The notes beneath the pieces were generated by a model. The model saw only the letters and a list, made by a program, of their open reading frames with translations. It did not search any database and was not told the origin of the DNA. A stretch of DNA of 64,000 nucleotides from Lophium mytilinum (lineage: Eukaryota; Ascomycota; Dothideomycetes; Mytilinidiales; Mytilinidiaceae), in the NCBI GenBank assembly GCA_010093605.1, contig MU004185.1:1447334-1511333 (forward strand), given 5' to 3'. Below, piece after piece: positions 1-10,994 of this stretch. Each line of letters begins with the position of its first letter. Position 1 is the stretch's first letter. Both the position numbers and the translations under genes were made by a program.

Positions 1-736
1 CTACATTCGCGTTGGACTCATCACAATCTCGATCCTTTGATACACTGACTGATCAGTCATCTGGGACACGGGCACAAAAGGGCATGAGCTTCCAGTCGTC
101 CTACATAAACGCCGAGCTCGATTAGTTCTAGCCTTCCCGGTCGGATCCCGACACAACGCCCTTAATCAAATGAATGAAACACGCACGCGGTGTTTCCAAA
201 CGAAGATCACCTCGCATTCGCAACTATCTCACCTTCTCATTCGACCGTCTCTTGCCAAGCGCTATGTCAATCTTCGAACACGAAGGCGGCTGCGAAAACC
301 ACATCTTTCTCCACTTCATGAGTTTCAAAACTCACCATTCTCGACCTAACCACGCCCACATGCTTTGTCCATATGTTTGTCTGCTCTACTCATCACAAGT
401 TTAACATGGTCTAGGATGCTACCCCGAGTCGCTACCAATGTAGGACCTAGTGTGACATGAGGCTTGCGCTGACCCTGACCCTTCATCGCTACGAGATAAT
501 ATGGAAAATGCGCCTACTTAAACATGCCTTCGCTTTCCCCCACTTGCAACTCCATCTAGTAGTGAGAACGTCTTGAAGACATTTCCACTTCATTCATTCA
601 TTCCTTTTCATCTTCACGTTCATTACATGGCATAGACTGCCAACGCTCTTTTCAAGTCCACTCCCATACCTTCATTACTGTGTCAGCTCAAGACCATTGA
701 ACGCGCCATACACCGACCAAAAGCTTCATATTCATC
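1..736. other. Intergenic, upstream of the AA14-like gene
   Basis: I see no convincing coding sequence here; the one 76-codon open frame has no recognisable features. The last 200 bases before the next gene are C/T-rich with many TTC and CATT runs, as is usual for core promoters of filamentous ascomycetes. No clear TATA box was found. Confidence 0.5.
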
Positions 737-2056
737 ATGCATTTCCAAACTCTCCTTCCATTCGTCCTCGCCGGTCTGGCAACCGCTCACACCGTCCCTT
801 GGGTCAAAGGCATGTACTGCATCAACGGAACGTCCCACGAAGACGCCCCCAACACCAACACGGCGGTCAATCCCCTCTACAACCTCGCAAAAGCCGACTG
901 GTGGTTCCAACACGATCGTGGCTGCGACGCATATCCCCCAGACGAAGGCGACATCCTCGAATTACCTGCCGGCGGTTCCTTCGAAGTCCAATTCGCCCAC
1001 AACCGTGCGCAGACCACTCTCTCTTACGACGGCCAATTCACATCTATCTGGCCCGATGGCAAAGAGCACCCCGAGGACTGGTCCGGACCAGGTAACCCAC
1101 CAGAGTGTATCACGGACGGGACTGGAGCTCTACACACGAACAATCAGACCATGGCCGCCGGCTCCGCGTTCGCTATCTCTTACAACTCTGAGCTCTCTGA
1201 CGTGACAAGCGAGAACCTTGTAGTCTTCACCGTGGCTGCTCACACGCCATGGAAACGTCTAGCTTCATTTGATGTCCCCGCTGCGCTGCCTGCTTGTCCT
1301 CCTGGTGGCTGCCACTGCGCCTGGCTCTGGATCCCGAACGGTTGCGGACAACCGAACATGTATATGGCCGGCTATCGATGCAACGTCACTGGCGCTACGT
1401 CTACCACACCCGTTGCGAAGGGGCAAACTCCCGTATATTGTCCCGATGACGCGAGCAAGTGCGTCAAGGGCGCGAAGCAGATGGTCGTATGGAACCAGGC
1501 GGAGGGGAACAATGTTGAACTTGGAGCTTGGGAGTACCCAACGTACAGCGAGAAGATGGGATGGAGCAATGGCGCGCAGAACGATATTTTTGAGGAAGGT
1601 GCTACAGCGCCTTCGGTTGCTTCTGGTCACACTTCGGCTGCTTCTACTCTTGCAGCTGCAAGCTCGGCGCTGGCCTCTGCGGCTACCACTGTTTTGTCTT
1701 CTTCTAGTCCCGTTGCGTCTTCTTTGCCCGCTTTTACGGTCAGCTCATCGACAGCTTCGCCATACTACCCAGTCCCAAGCAACAGCACAAGCGCAGCCTT
1801 TGGGACGACTGGCTACGGCACCGGCCACGGCACGGCACCTGCTGCGAGCTCGACAGTGATTTCTGCCGTCGAGGTTGCCAGCTCCGCGATTGCCTCCGTT
1901 TCTTCCGTGTCCATATCCACAGTGATCTCGACTATTACCGCACAGGCGCCTACCATTACGCACAACCACCATCACCATGCTTCGACGAACGCTGCGGAAC
2001 TTTGCTCCCAAGAAACCATCACGGTTACGAATGTTCAATACGTGACTATTCGCTAA
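737..2056 (+). CDS. Secreted AA14-like lytic polysaccharide monooxygenase homolog
   Basis: A single-exon gene of 439 residues. Residues 1-17 form a signal peptide ending in LATA, so the mature protein would start with His18, as copper histidine-brace enzymes require. The body resembles the AA14 family of xylan-active LPMOs: a WWF motif near residue 55, YPPDEGD followed by ELPAGG (about 66-80), a second histidine candidate in GALHTNN (His133), and the late block CAWLWIP...MYMAGYRCNVTG (194-219) with many cysteines. From about residue 290 the protein is a Ser/Ala/Thr-rich tail, likely O-glycosylated, with a four-His run near the end and no obvious GPI signal or binding module. It would oxidatively cleave a plant cell-wall polysaccharide outside the cell. 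Family assignment rests on remembered AA14 motifs; activity is inferred. Another secreted copper-binding role is possible. Confidence 0.68.
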   Translation: MHFQTLLPFVLAGLATAHTVPWVKGMYCINGTSHEDAPNTNTAVNPLYNLAKADWWFQHDRGCDAYPPDEGDILELPAGGSFEVQFAHNRAQTTLSYDGQFTSIWPDGKEHPEDWSGPGNPPECITDGTGALHTNNQTMAAGSAFAISYNSELSDVTSENLVVFTVAAHTPWKRLASFDVPAALPACPPGGCHCAWLWIPNGCGQPNMYMAGYRCNVTGATSTTPVAKGQTPVYCPDDASKCVKGAKQMVVWNQAEGNNVELGAWEYPTYSEKMGWSNGAQNDIFEEGATAPSVASGHTSAASTLAAASSALASAATTVLSSSSPVASSLPAFTVSSSTASPYYPVPSNSTSAAFGTTGYGTGHGTAPAASSTVISAVEVASSAIASVSSVSISTVISTITAQAPTITHNHHHHASTNAAELCSQETITVTNVQYVTIR

Positions 2057-2287
2057 AAGCATCGATGTTCATCCATTTTCGTCACGTTCCGTGGTTCTGA
2101 CTTTTTAAAACCTGTATTTTTACTCTACACTAGAGAACTGGGCTTCGAGCATTGACGGCTCTTCACAATTCTTTCGTCTGTATATATATTATATCACACA
2201 TCATATCTTCTGCCAACTCATATGCTTATATCCATCGTGACTTTCATCATCATCATCATCCTCTGCTTCATCCCTTAACATAAACGC

Positions 2288-3623
2288 TCATAAATCATCA
2301 CAGAAGTCATACATATCCCACCTAGCCTTCCCCAGTTCCGAGCTCCTATCCGTATGCCTCGACGACCCCACCGACTCGAGATCTGACCGACCACTCCCTT
2401 CCCGCACCGCGCTTTCCGAAGACTCGCGCGCAAGTTCAGTATCCGACGCCCCGAAAGTCCCAAAACCAAACCCATCACGCGACAGCCTCCTCGTGGTCAC
2501 GATATTGCACCTCGGCGTCTCTCCAGCAGCACTGACATGCATGAAGCGGTACTGATGCCGCGAGCCCTCTTTAACAACACAAGCCAGCGGCTCCTGAACC
2601 CGCTGATCAGAGTGCAACGGACCAGACCGCCACTCCGGCAACGACACCACCGGCCTCCCCTCACTCCCCCCCGAACTCGAACGCGGCGACCCCGTAAGCA
2701 CCCACTGCATCACCGGCCGCAAACTCGGCAAACACGCCGACACCACCGCGACCGAGCACTCGCAGTTCGTCCAGATCGCGACATTCACAAACGCCCACGT
2801 GACATCGAGGTTATCCGTTGAGTCGGCCGCGAGGTACACAAGCCGTAAGATGGCGATGACGACAACGAAGCCGCCGAGCATGAAGATGGCGGTGATGGCG
2901 AGTTTCTGGGAGAGGGGCCGTTGGATGGTGAAGACGTAGGGCAGGGGGAGGCAGAGGATGGCGACGTCGGTGAGGATGTTGGGGATGGCCGAGGCGATGA
3001 AGAAGGCGTTGTAGTTTATGGTGCAGGTGACGGCGGGACCTTGGGGGGTGGACCAGAAGGAGGAGATGGGGGTGCATTGGAAGATTATAGTGAGGATCTG
3101 GGAGGGGGTTAGGTCATGTGGCTAGCTTCAGGTATGTTCGAGAGGTGTCGGAGAGAGAAGAGGAGAGCGGCTGACTTACGGTGGACAGGCCCCAGCACGC
3201 TGTGATGCCAGTGAGGATCCAGATCGGGATGCGAATCGAGGTGTATTGAAAGATGCGCCAGTAAAATGCAAGCACGGAAAATTTGACGACGCTAATAGCG
3301 GCGATGTAGGTGATCCAGCCCATGAATAAGCCCTTGAAGAACTTCTCGTAAACTCCTGGGATGGCTTCGGGTGGGAAACTGGCAACATGCCTGCCCATTC
3401 CAGCATCGGTCCAGTACTTCGTCTCGATGAGGAGGGCGGTCAAGATGGCTAAAGCTCCAAGAACAAGCCAGTCGTCCACCCAGAATGTGAACTTGACTAA
3501 TCGTCGAGCGAGGAATCGGAGAGCTACGCAGACCACAGCCAGGGCGTATGTGACGCCTACCGCGGCCCATATCTGAGGCTGCCGACTCGCTGAAAAGTCG
3601 ATATGGGAAGTATTGGACGCCAT
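2288..3623 (-). CDS. PTH11-like rhodopsin-domain integral membrane protein
   Basis: Two exons, 3623-3180 and 3097-2288, joined across an 82-nt intron (GTAAGT...CAG), give 417 residues. The N-terminal half holds about seven hydrophobic helices beginning IWAAVGVTYALAVVCVALRF. It shows hallmarks of the fungal rhodopsin/SAT4-type domain: the WVDDWLVLGA block after TM2, a Cys in IFQCTPISSFW, and the loop ending in WTNCECSVAVVSACLPSLRPV. The C-terminal 140 residues are a hydrophilic, Ser-rich cytosolic tail. Family members include Pth11 of the rice blast fungus, a putative GPCR sensing surface cues, but most relatives have no known ligand and no CFEM domain is seen here. The ATG at 3623 is preceded by non-coding sequence. 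Receptor function is inferred from family only. Confidence 0.85.
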
Positions 3624-4736
3624 TGAGGAAGCTAGGAGGGCGATCGAGCCGCCTGAAAGCTTAGGAACAAGCCGAATCGTATATCATGACAGTACCTAGG
3701 TCACTTTCGCCAGAAGTAAAGAGATGGAAATTGGAAATCAAGAGGTTTGATGTGTTACGCCAGACCTGACGCGTCTCTGCAGCACATATAACTGAGCGAG
3801 CCCCACGCTGCCACACCTCCTGCATACTCTAGCCATGTGGGAACGGCAAGCTATCGCCCCAAACACGTCCCTCCCTAGCCCTGAGGTGGCAGACGCAAAG
3901 ACGGAGGAGGCTGAAGCCGCGACCAAGAAGCCGGCCGTGTGAGCGATCGTCGCGGGCGCGAACCGGAGCCGCCTCATGCGAGCGATCGAACGCGGGATAT
4001 ACTCCGTCGGCGACGATGAACACAGGGGTTAGCTCATGGAGAACTCCCTCAATATGCATAAGGCTGATGTCAATGCCGATGCAGGGAGAGTGGTAGTTTG
4101 GGGAGAAGAGGCAAAATGCCGTAGAACACGGGACGAGGCCCGCCGGACGGCTTGTAGCGGGAGGAACGGGTGCCTTTGACCTTCCTGTTGTGGCTAGAGG
4201 GTGCTTTTTAGCAACTTTCTAGCTTTTGATTGGGTGGTCTAGCTCCTATTTCCTGGCCAGTGGTGCGGTGCTTCGGCGTTACATGCTGGATTTGTTTCTG
4301 CGACTATGACGATCTGAAGAAAAAGCATGTAGAGGTCGAGACGTTTCTCTTTTGTGGATTGTCAGCCGAGAATGCCTCGAAATCGGAGCATCCTGTGTCG
4401 GGAACTGTATGGAATTCTCGCTAGCTATGTGTCTAACGGCTGTCGGAATTCCCGCGCAGGTTTTCCGGTTGATGCAACCCGAGCCGAACGTAAGGTTTTA
4501 CCTTGAAGGAAGAGGTATCTCATATACCAGGTTTTTAGATGAGAGACAGATTTGTAGATGCTTATGTTAGAGGTCTACGTCTCATTCGTAAATTGGTTGA
4601 AGAATGATTGTGAAGTGAGAAACGAGTGGGGGAGATGTGATCAGCCCAGGAAGCAGCGCTATTGCGGAGCAGAAGTGCGAGAAGGACTTTAACATAGTGT
4701 ATAATCGCTGCAGGTATCATTGAACATACAACTAGC
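3624..4736. other. Intergenic stretch without a supported gene
   Basis: Short open frames overlap on both strands around 3738-4060, including a 35-codon plus-strand frame starting at 3835 that ends in an Ala/Lys-rich stretch. None continues through plausible splice sites into a recognisable protein. This may be a promoter region for the PTH11-like gene plus unassigned sequence. Confidence 0.4.
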
Positions 4737-5239
4737 TCATCTTGAGAAACTGCCAACTCGTTCATACGTTGTTATTTCCATGTTGTCCACCCACTGTGCC
4801 GGGAGCCCTTCTTTCATACTGAGCACGTATGGTTCCCGAAGAAAGGTGTTAATAGCCTCCTGGTTCTTGAAACTTGTACAAATTAGACAGAGTAGTTATA
4901 ACGGAACTAATCGGCAACATCGAAGAGTTTCAACTTACGCCATGTACATAACAAGCTGTTCGCCGTCTTCGTCATACATCAGCTCGGCGCTGAGACAGTC
5001 GGGATATTTCTCGGTCGTTGTATTCATGAACTTCAGAATCTCTTCCTTCACCTGTATTGGTCCGTTAGCGTGTCCTAATCCCCAAGAGACCCAAGCTGGT
5101 TGCTCCTATATCGATCTGGATGCTGGTGCATATCAAGAAGACCCTAGATCCCTGGAAGCGGCAGGGGTGAAGATCTTGGCCTTACAAAATCTATCTTGCC
5201 CTCCTTCGGGGTGATCGTGTTCAGTAAGGAGATGGCCAT
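4737..5239 (-). CDS. Small antibiotic-biosynthesis-monooxygenase (ABM) domain protein
   Basis: Three exons (5239-5186, 5051-4939, 4872-4737) with introns of 134 and 66 nt, both GTAAG...AG, yield exactly 100 residues. The product begins MAISLLNTITPKEGK and continues with a helix (VKEEILKFMN), a central strand containing CLSAELMYDEDGEQLVMYM, and a C-terminal strand ending MEITTYERV. This is the compact ferredoxin-like beta-alpha-beta-beta layout of the ABM/dimeric alpha-beta barrel family, whose members oxidise quinones or anthrones without a cofactor, or degrade heme. Full length matches a stand-alone single-domain member. An in-frame upstream ATG at 5326 would add 29 residues and is less likely. 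Substrate unknown; the neighbouring genes give no pathway clue. The gene is invisible as one frame and is supported by the frame-consistent splicing. Confidence 0.72.
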
Positions 5240-5879
5240 GCTCGACGCTGAGATGATTCGGTTTGTTGGAAATCTTAAAAGTAAGCTCTGTAGGATTTTG
5301 CATCGCGGCATCTTTTGTGAAATCACCCCCTCTTTATTCTACCGGGTTCCCCGCTTGACCCCAGGCGTTCGCTAGGAAAGAGAGCAGATTTTCACTGGGA
5401 TCCCTAATATAATCGAGATCGACCGACTCATCGGAGCAAAACACATCTCTCTCATCTCTTCAACCTCTAATCAAGTTTTCAAGAATAGAAAGAGTCGTTG
5501 CGCCTAGGAGTTGTGCCAGAATGTTAAAAGGTGTAGTCAAGCCACGTTTATCCTGACTCCAGCGCCACAGTCCGCTAAATCCTGTCGCTAAGACCTCCCT
5601 CCTTCAACTCCGAAACCCAACGCACATACAGTGACAGGCCACAAGTCTGGGCACACTAACTCGATACTGCTTGGGGTTCCCCACAGGATTTCGAAGATCC
5701 AAGGGTGAGGTTGAGGTTTAAGCAATGTAAATTGGACTACCTCTTGACTTATTAGCGGCTCAGCAGCCAGGCTATCCACATTAGTGCTGTCGAGTGAGCA
5801 AGTTGGAGCCAAGGTGTAATGATTCTATGTGCCTAGACTTATGGCTTAGTACTGTATTATACTAGTTCCCTACAAACTT
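5240..5879. other. Intergenic, no gene seen
   Basis: Upstream region of the ABM gene. Moderately AT-rich, with several stops in every frame, including a 74-codon minus-strand frame at 5588-5812 that has no recognisable motif. Confidence 0.4.
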
Positions 5880-6830
5880 AATTGACACTCCGTCGACAAT
5901 ACTTGCCCGCAACTGTTCCCGCGCCATTTCAGTCCACTCCACCACTAAGTTGGAAGTTTGACTAGCTTGCTGGCGATCGACGTCTATCGCACGAAGGACT
6001 TCACAGTAGACTCTGATAACTTTTAAGCCAGATAGCTGGCTTAAGGGCGCTAAATCAGGACGATAATAAGGTCGCGATATAGAGGTTGGGTGATGTGAGG
6101 TAAGGTTCAGCTAAAGGCGTTGAAGGACCCGCTTCTGCGCGAGAAGCCGTCGGGATAGCTAAAGCTTCGTGGTACTCCATGTGTTGAAGGAGAACTGATT
6201 TAAAGCGTAGGGCATGTGCCATGACTCATCATATACCCTTCTATAGATTCTCTGTCCGTTTGTAAAGCGCAGTCTACTGACCTTGAACACCCAATTGCGG
6301 AAGTGAAGTCGACCCGTTTCTATTGCTCTAATGTTCCCAACTCTGCAGAAGCTATTGGCGTTGTCTGGATCTGGGTAAACGTAGTGGTATAGTTTGTTAC
6401 CTTTGGTAGCAATAGCGGCATCTTCAGGCAGTTGCAGGTACTGAGGTAGCTTCTTCTGAGCAGGAAACGCCTACGATCCCACTTCTCCTACCAGCTCCGA
6501 GGCTGTAATGTGAATATGGTGTCCACCAAAAGCGAACTTCTATATCAGTATTCGTACTTCCTTTGGTAGCCTTAGCAGTGGCGATTTAACGTTATTCTGC
6601 CTAGCGCTATGGCCCATAGTCAGCAAAAGACTTATGCCGAGTGAAGAGTCATAAGAGGAGGCTTATAGTATTATTTGGTTATCCTTGTCTGGAGTATTTA
6701 GATTTACAAGCCTGTTTCTATGGCGCCTCACGGGTGGAAAGACGACTCTTTGTTGTTCGGGTCTTTTAGGTGCTATTGTTGAATCTGAACTGGTTAGAAG
6801 AGCACTTATGCACTGGTAAGGTACCTATAA
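5880..6830 (-). pseudogene. Decayed tandem copy of the DUF7730-like gene at 7487-8422
   Basis: This stretch aligns, in the same orientation and order, with the intact gene about 1.6 kb to its right. Shared landmarks include GGAGAACTG at about 6188 versus 7787, CTCTGCAGAAGCT at 6341 versus an almost identical string at 7912, a block around 6490-6590 matching 8000-8090, and ACAAGCCTGTT at 6706 versus 8307. Offsets stay between about 1570 and 1600 bases, so both exons of the parent are represented. The copy has no long open frame and is interrupted throughout by stops and small indels. A segmental duplication followed by decay is the simplest reading. Repeat-induced point mutation may have contributed, since many differences look like C-to-T or G-to-A, but I did not count them. 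Confidence 0.7.
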
Positions 6831-7486
6831 AGCGAAGAAAAGGTTTGCTATAAACTAAGCAGATGACTTGTGAGTATGTCAGAAATCTCTGGAGCCCTTC
6901 TAATCATGAAAACCAGCAGCTTTCTTCGCCTTCTTTATCTGTCTAGAGGTTATTTGTTGGCTAGCGTGACTTCCATCAGTCCCTCTGATTCTCCTTCTTT
7001 TGATTTCTATTGTTCGACTTTGGTTTATATGATTACATGTACTACAAGTTATTTAAAGGTTTAGGAAAGCATGGAAGCAGTCTCACCAAGAGTATTAAAA
7101 TTTTGGCAAACTGCTAACCTAGTGGGTGATTGCTATATGAGACTTGGAAATATTGATTAATGGAAGTAAATAGAGATAGTGAAAGAGTGCTAAGCCCAAT
7201 GACTTCGTGCAGTCAGTATTCGCAAGTCAAATCTGAAACTTTTGAAACCCGCCGTAGTTCACGTTGTAGCGTGGTGATGTCTGGGCCGAGAGAAGGTCCG
7301 TAGCATATCTGTGCATGTGTCTTTGAAAGTAGTGAGGGGAAAGGGAAGCTTCCGTGAGAACTGGGCAATCGCAGTCGCTTCGGTTCTATCGAGAAGACGT
7401 CAAATGATAAGGGTCCGTTTCCTAGGCTGCAGACTATCATCGCTTTCTCGGTTTTGAAGGGGCGTTGGAGCAGTGCGTTCAGACTC
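6831..7486. other. Intergenic, AT-rich
   Basis: AT-rich spacer between the decayed and intact copies. One 64-codon plus-strand frame (6870-7064) is hydrophobic and unrecognised. No RNA gene or repeat was noticed. Confidence 0.4.
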
Positions 7487-8422
7487 CTAATTCTCCAAAA
7501 ACTTGATGTCGCAGCCCTTTGGAAGATATTTGTCCAGCACTTCCATGGCCCGGACCGTTTCGCTGTCCAACCACCCATTATATACTCCCTTAGCTTGCCA
7601 GTTTTCATCATCCAAACGAAGGACCTTACAGTAGACCTTCACGACCTTCAGGCCACTGAGCCCTCGTGTCCAGCTCACTGAGAAATGACTGCGATGGAAT
7701 AGATCTAACCAGAGACGTTCAATAGCACACTTCTGGATAGCGCTTCGCTGCTTCAGCCACTCGAAAAGAACCACGGATGAACGGAAGGAGAACTGGTTCA
7801 ACGCATATGGGTAGCTCCAGGTCTCATCGTATATTTGGCGGCAAGTGCGCTGGACGTTAGTGATATGCAGGTTGGTGGCGTAAAACCGGCAGTAATGGCC
7901 CGGTTCTTCAACTCCGCAGAAGCTCTCATGATTCTCCGGGTGAGGGTAGGCAGAGTTGAAGAACTTGATAGAAGTTCCCGGCAAACTCGTCTTGGTGATG
8001 TGTATATGATTTCCACCGCAGGCATACTTCCAGATCATTCCACGAATCTCCATCGGCAAACGCAGCAGTGGGGACTCGACTGAATTCCGCTTGGCACTGA
8101 AGGAAAGGTCAGTCTTGTGAATGAACCCTGAATGGACGTCTCCAAGGCAGCACTTCTGATCGCACATACGATGCATCCGTATGTTCTGGGAACTCATTGA
8201 ATACTAAAGATAGCGGTATATGGTTATGACAGCTGAGACCAACATGAAAAGTGAGATTTCGACTTACATGATCATTCGGGCGTCATTCTTAGGAGCATTG
8301 AGGTTGACAAGCCTGTTCCGGTGAAGCTTCAACGGCGGGAAGACGTTCTTCTGGGCCCTGCCCTTTGCCGCACTAAGCGACGACTCGGGCGCAGGTAACG
8401 GCTTGGGCTGCGAGGGCGCCAT
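7487..8422 (-). CDS. DUF7730/2EXR-like protein of unknown function
   Basis: The main exon (8192-7487 in the two-exon model) contains the motif SPLLRLPMEIRGMIWKYA, the F-box-like opening helix shared by the large fungal 2EXR and DUF7730 families. It is followed by CRQIYDETWSYPYALNQFSF, again typical of that group. An upstream exon (8422-8268) encodes a basic Pro-rich leader starting MAPSQPKPL. Joining them across GTAAGT...GAG keeps the frame and gives 286 residues; alternatively translation starts at the ATG at 8197 inside the main exon, giving 236 residues. The decayed copy to the left also retains sequence matching the leader exon, which supports the longer model. No biochemical role is known for this group; a protein-protein or ubiquitin-ligase adaptor role is only a guess. 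Confidence 0.65.
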
Positions 8423-9195
8423 TGGGAGACTCGGAAGTTGTTGTGAAGGTCTGTAGATAGACTTCCGCGACTGCAAGAGATGCAAGTGTTGAAGGTTGCG
8501 TGGGCGGGGGTGGAACGAGGAGGGTGGCCAGCGTTGGACCTTCCTTAAGGGTGAGGGAGGGTTTAAATACTCTCTCAGAGAATAAAGACTGGGCCCTTCG
8601 AGGATTGAGATGAGGTGAGGAGCTATCCGTGTTCATGGCCTGTCATTGCTTACGACAACGTGGCGAGGTATCAGGATAGTCAGAATGACACAGCTCCGAT
8701 TCTTCAAACCCCAGAAGTAAAGTCGGAATACGTCCCGAAATACTTCGTATTTTGCTGGCGTAAATCAAAACGTGCAGGGCGCGAGAACCACAAACTGCCC
8801 TAGAATGGCCACAAAGTGACAAGAGTGAATTGAGTTGGGAGGGGGGAAAAGAGAGATTGATGAATTTGAGTTGCAAGGGATCAGAATCAACGTGGAGAAA
8901 GGTAGTCTGCGCTAAGCACCACGTGATAGGTTCATTAGGTTATCGTTTTATTAGGATAACTATCACAGGGAAACAGAGTGCATGCACAAGAGGATAATAG
9001 AAGACCGTCATGTATTCCTTAAGAACGTTAAAACCATTGCGACAAGACCGAAGCTGGGAATAGACAACGTCCTTTACATCGTGACCCCCTACTCAAAATT
9101 AACATCCACCGCATACCTTTCCGCACGGATATCAAATCCTCCACATAACTCAAAAGTCTGTAGCTCTAATAAGCAGACGTCACCACACTTCCTCC
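8423..9195. other. Intergenic / 5' region, no gene seen
   Basis: Probable 5' untranslated and promoter sequence of the DUF7730-like gene, then the 3' flank of the transporter. Overlapping frames of 60-90 codons are unrecognised. Confidence 0.4.
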
Positions 9196-10994
9196 CTAGA
9201 CATTAAACTTCCACCGTGGATGCCTGTCCCCACGATGCTTTTCGACATCATTATTCAAGAAACCCGCGGTATTCGGATTCTGCTCCACATGTAGCTCCTT
9301 GGCCTTATTCTGCTTCTTCAGCACAAGCCACAGAATACTCACAACCACAATGTTCAGGCACAAGTACCCCAACGCAAAAGAATGCCCTAGGAGATATCGT
9401 GGCGCGGTGTTAGGGCGATAAAGCTGGGTCCCCAGCACAGCACCTAGGTTGCCGATAGAGATTTGCATGGCGTTGGCAGTTGCGCGCTTTGTTTGACCGG
9501 AGACGTTGTTGGCGGGCCAGGAGAGCGCGAGTGCGACGGAGGGATAGATGCCTGCAGCCGCGAAGAAGACGCCAGTGTAGGATACGCCGGGGCGCTTCGT
9601 AGGGGACTCGTTGGTGATGAGGATGATGTAACCGATAATTGCAAGTGTCGAGGAGGCGATGATCCAGGGGGCTCTGCGGCCGCTCTTTTCGGAAAGAATG
9701 GCCCACGCGATGGTGAGAATTGTAGCGAGAGCGTACGGTGGAATGGTTAGGAGTTGAGAATGGGCAGCGGTGTAGCCCATGTCTTTGATGATTGTGGGCT
9801 GGTAGGTCGTGTTAGGAGGACCCAGAAGCTTGGTGGGAGCGACTTACCAGAAAAAGAGATAGTGTGTAAAGGGGCAAACTCAGCGTATGGAAAGTTAGGC
9901 CATACAGCCAGACCTTCACGTCTTTTACCGCAAGCCACACTTCTGACCAGCGGAACGCTTCATCTTCAGTCGCGTCAGAGTCCGCCTTCAAGCGGGCGTG
10001 AATAAACTTTCTCTCATCATCAGAAAGCCATTTGGTGGTTGACGGATAGTTCGTGATGAAGAAATAGGCACTGGCAGAAACGACAATAGTTAAAAGTCCT
10101 TCCTGAATGGCGTTAGTCTTATGCTGCTGTTCAAACATTTACTAGGCCTACCAAAATGAAGATCCATCTCCAACCTTTGTAGCCGCCGACTCCCCTCATT
10201 TGAGAGATACCATACGCAAGAATGCCTCCGAATGCACCAGCTAGCGAGGCTGCACTAAAGAAGAGGGAGATTCGGTACTGTCTCTCCGTGCGCTTGTACC
10301 ACATGGAGAGATAGAACACGACGCCAGGAAAGAGGCCACTCTCAGCAACACCAAGGCTTTTAAGGTCAGTATATGTCAACTCAAGCGGCCATTAGTATGT
10401 ACATACAAGAATCGCACTGCGAAGAATCCAGATAAGTTCTGTGTGACGCCCATGAGTGTTGCTATAATTCCCCAGACTAGAGTCAGGGTAGGAAGCCAGA
10501 ACCTCGGTGTTGTGCGCTTGAGGACAATGTTGCAAGGTACCTGGGATGATCAATTGGGGACATTAAATGACAATAAAATCAATAACTTACCTCGAAGAGA
10601 ACATAACCAATGAAGTACAGGGTGAGACCAGTGAGATATTGGTTGCCAGCTTGAGAAAGATTAATATTGACGAGGAGTGTTTGGAGGGCGTGAAAGACAT
10701 ACTCATGCCCAGATCTGTCGTCAAGCCCTCCAGCCTCGCGTTGGCAACTGCGCAAAGGTCAGCACGCTAGTGATAAAGGCCTGTCCAAGGAAGCTTACCA
10801 TTACTGCGGTCAAGGAAAGACAGCAAGTACAGAACTGATACCGCAGGAAGCAATCTGATATCGAGCTTCCTCAGAAGTGCCCTCTCATTGACAGTAGCGC
10901 TATGCACACCCTCAATCCCATCGGAATCTGAATAGCCGTCAGAGGCGCCAGGCCTGGGCGTAGTGCCATCTAGCTCAGCCTTTTCCGAGGCCAT
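9196..10994 (-). CDS. MFS transporter, anion:cation symporter (Dal5/TNA1-like) family
   Basis: Seven exons (10994-10799, 10747-10703, 10649-10591, 10540-10407, 10356-10152, 10102-9848, 9798-9196) join in frame to 498 residues. Exon 1 carries an acidic N-terminus, then LLRKLDIRLLPAVSVLYLLSFLDRSN, the diagnostic TM1 start of the allantoate permease (Dal5) group. Later blocks include GVAESGLFPGVVFYLSMWY, FFSAASLAGAFGG and GWRWIFIL, followed by the second six-helix half with SWPANNVSGQTKRATANAM and IGNLGAVLGTQLY. The family imports organic anions such as allantoate, nicotinate, pantothenate or biotin by proton symport. Specificity cannot be read from sequence. The very short exons 2 and 3 (45 and 59 nt) are typical of fungal MFS genes. 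It lies about 24 kb from the nicotinate-like block, so a functional link is not implied. Confidence 0.88.

Noticed and set aside
3738-4060. Possible small gene in the 3.8-4.0 kb region
   Set aside because: Frames on both strands overlap and none links by splice sites to a recognisable protein.
9196-10994. Assigning this carrier to the nicotinate-like block
   Set aside because: It is in the same broad MFS family but lies some 24 kb away beyond unrelated housekeeping genes; family membership alone does not show specificity.
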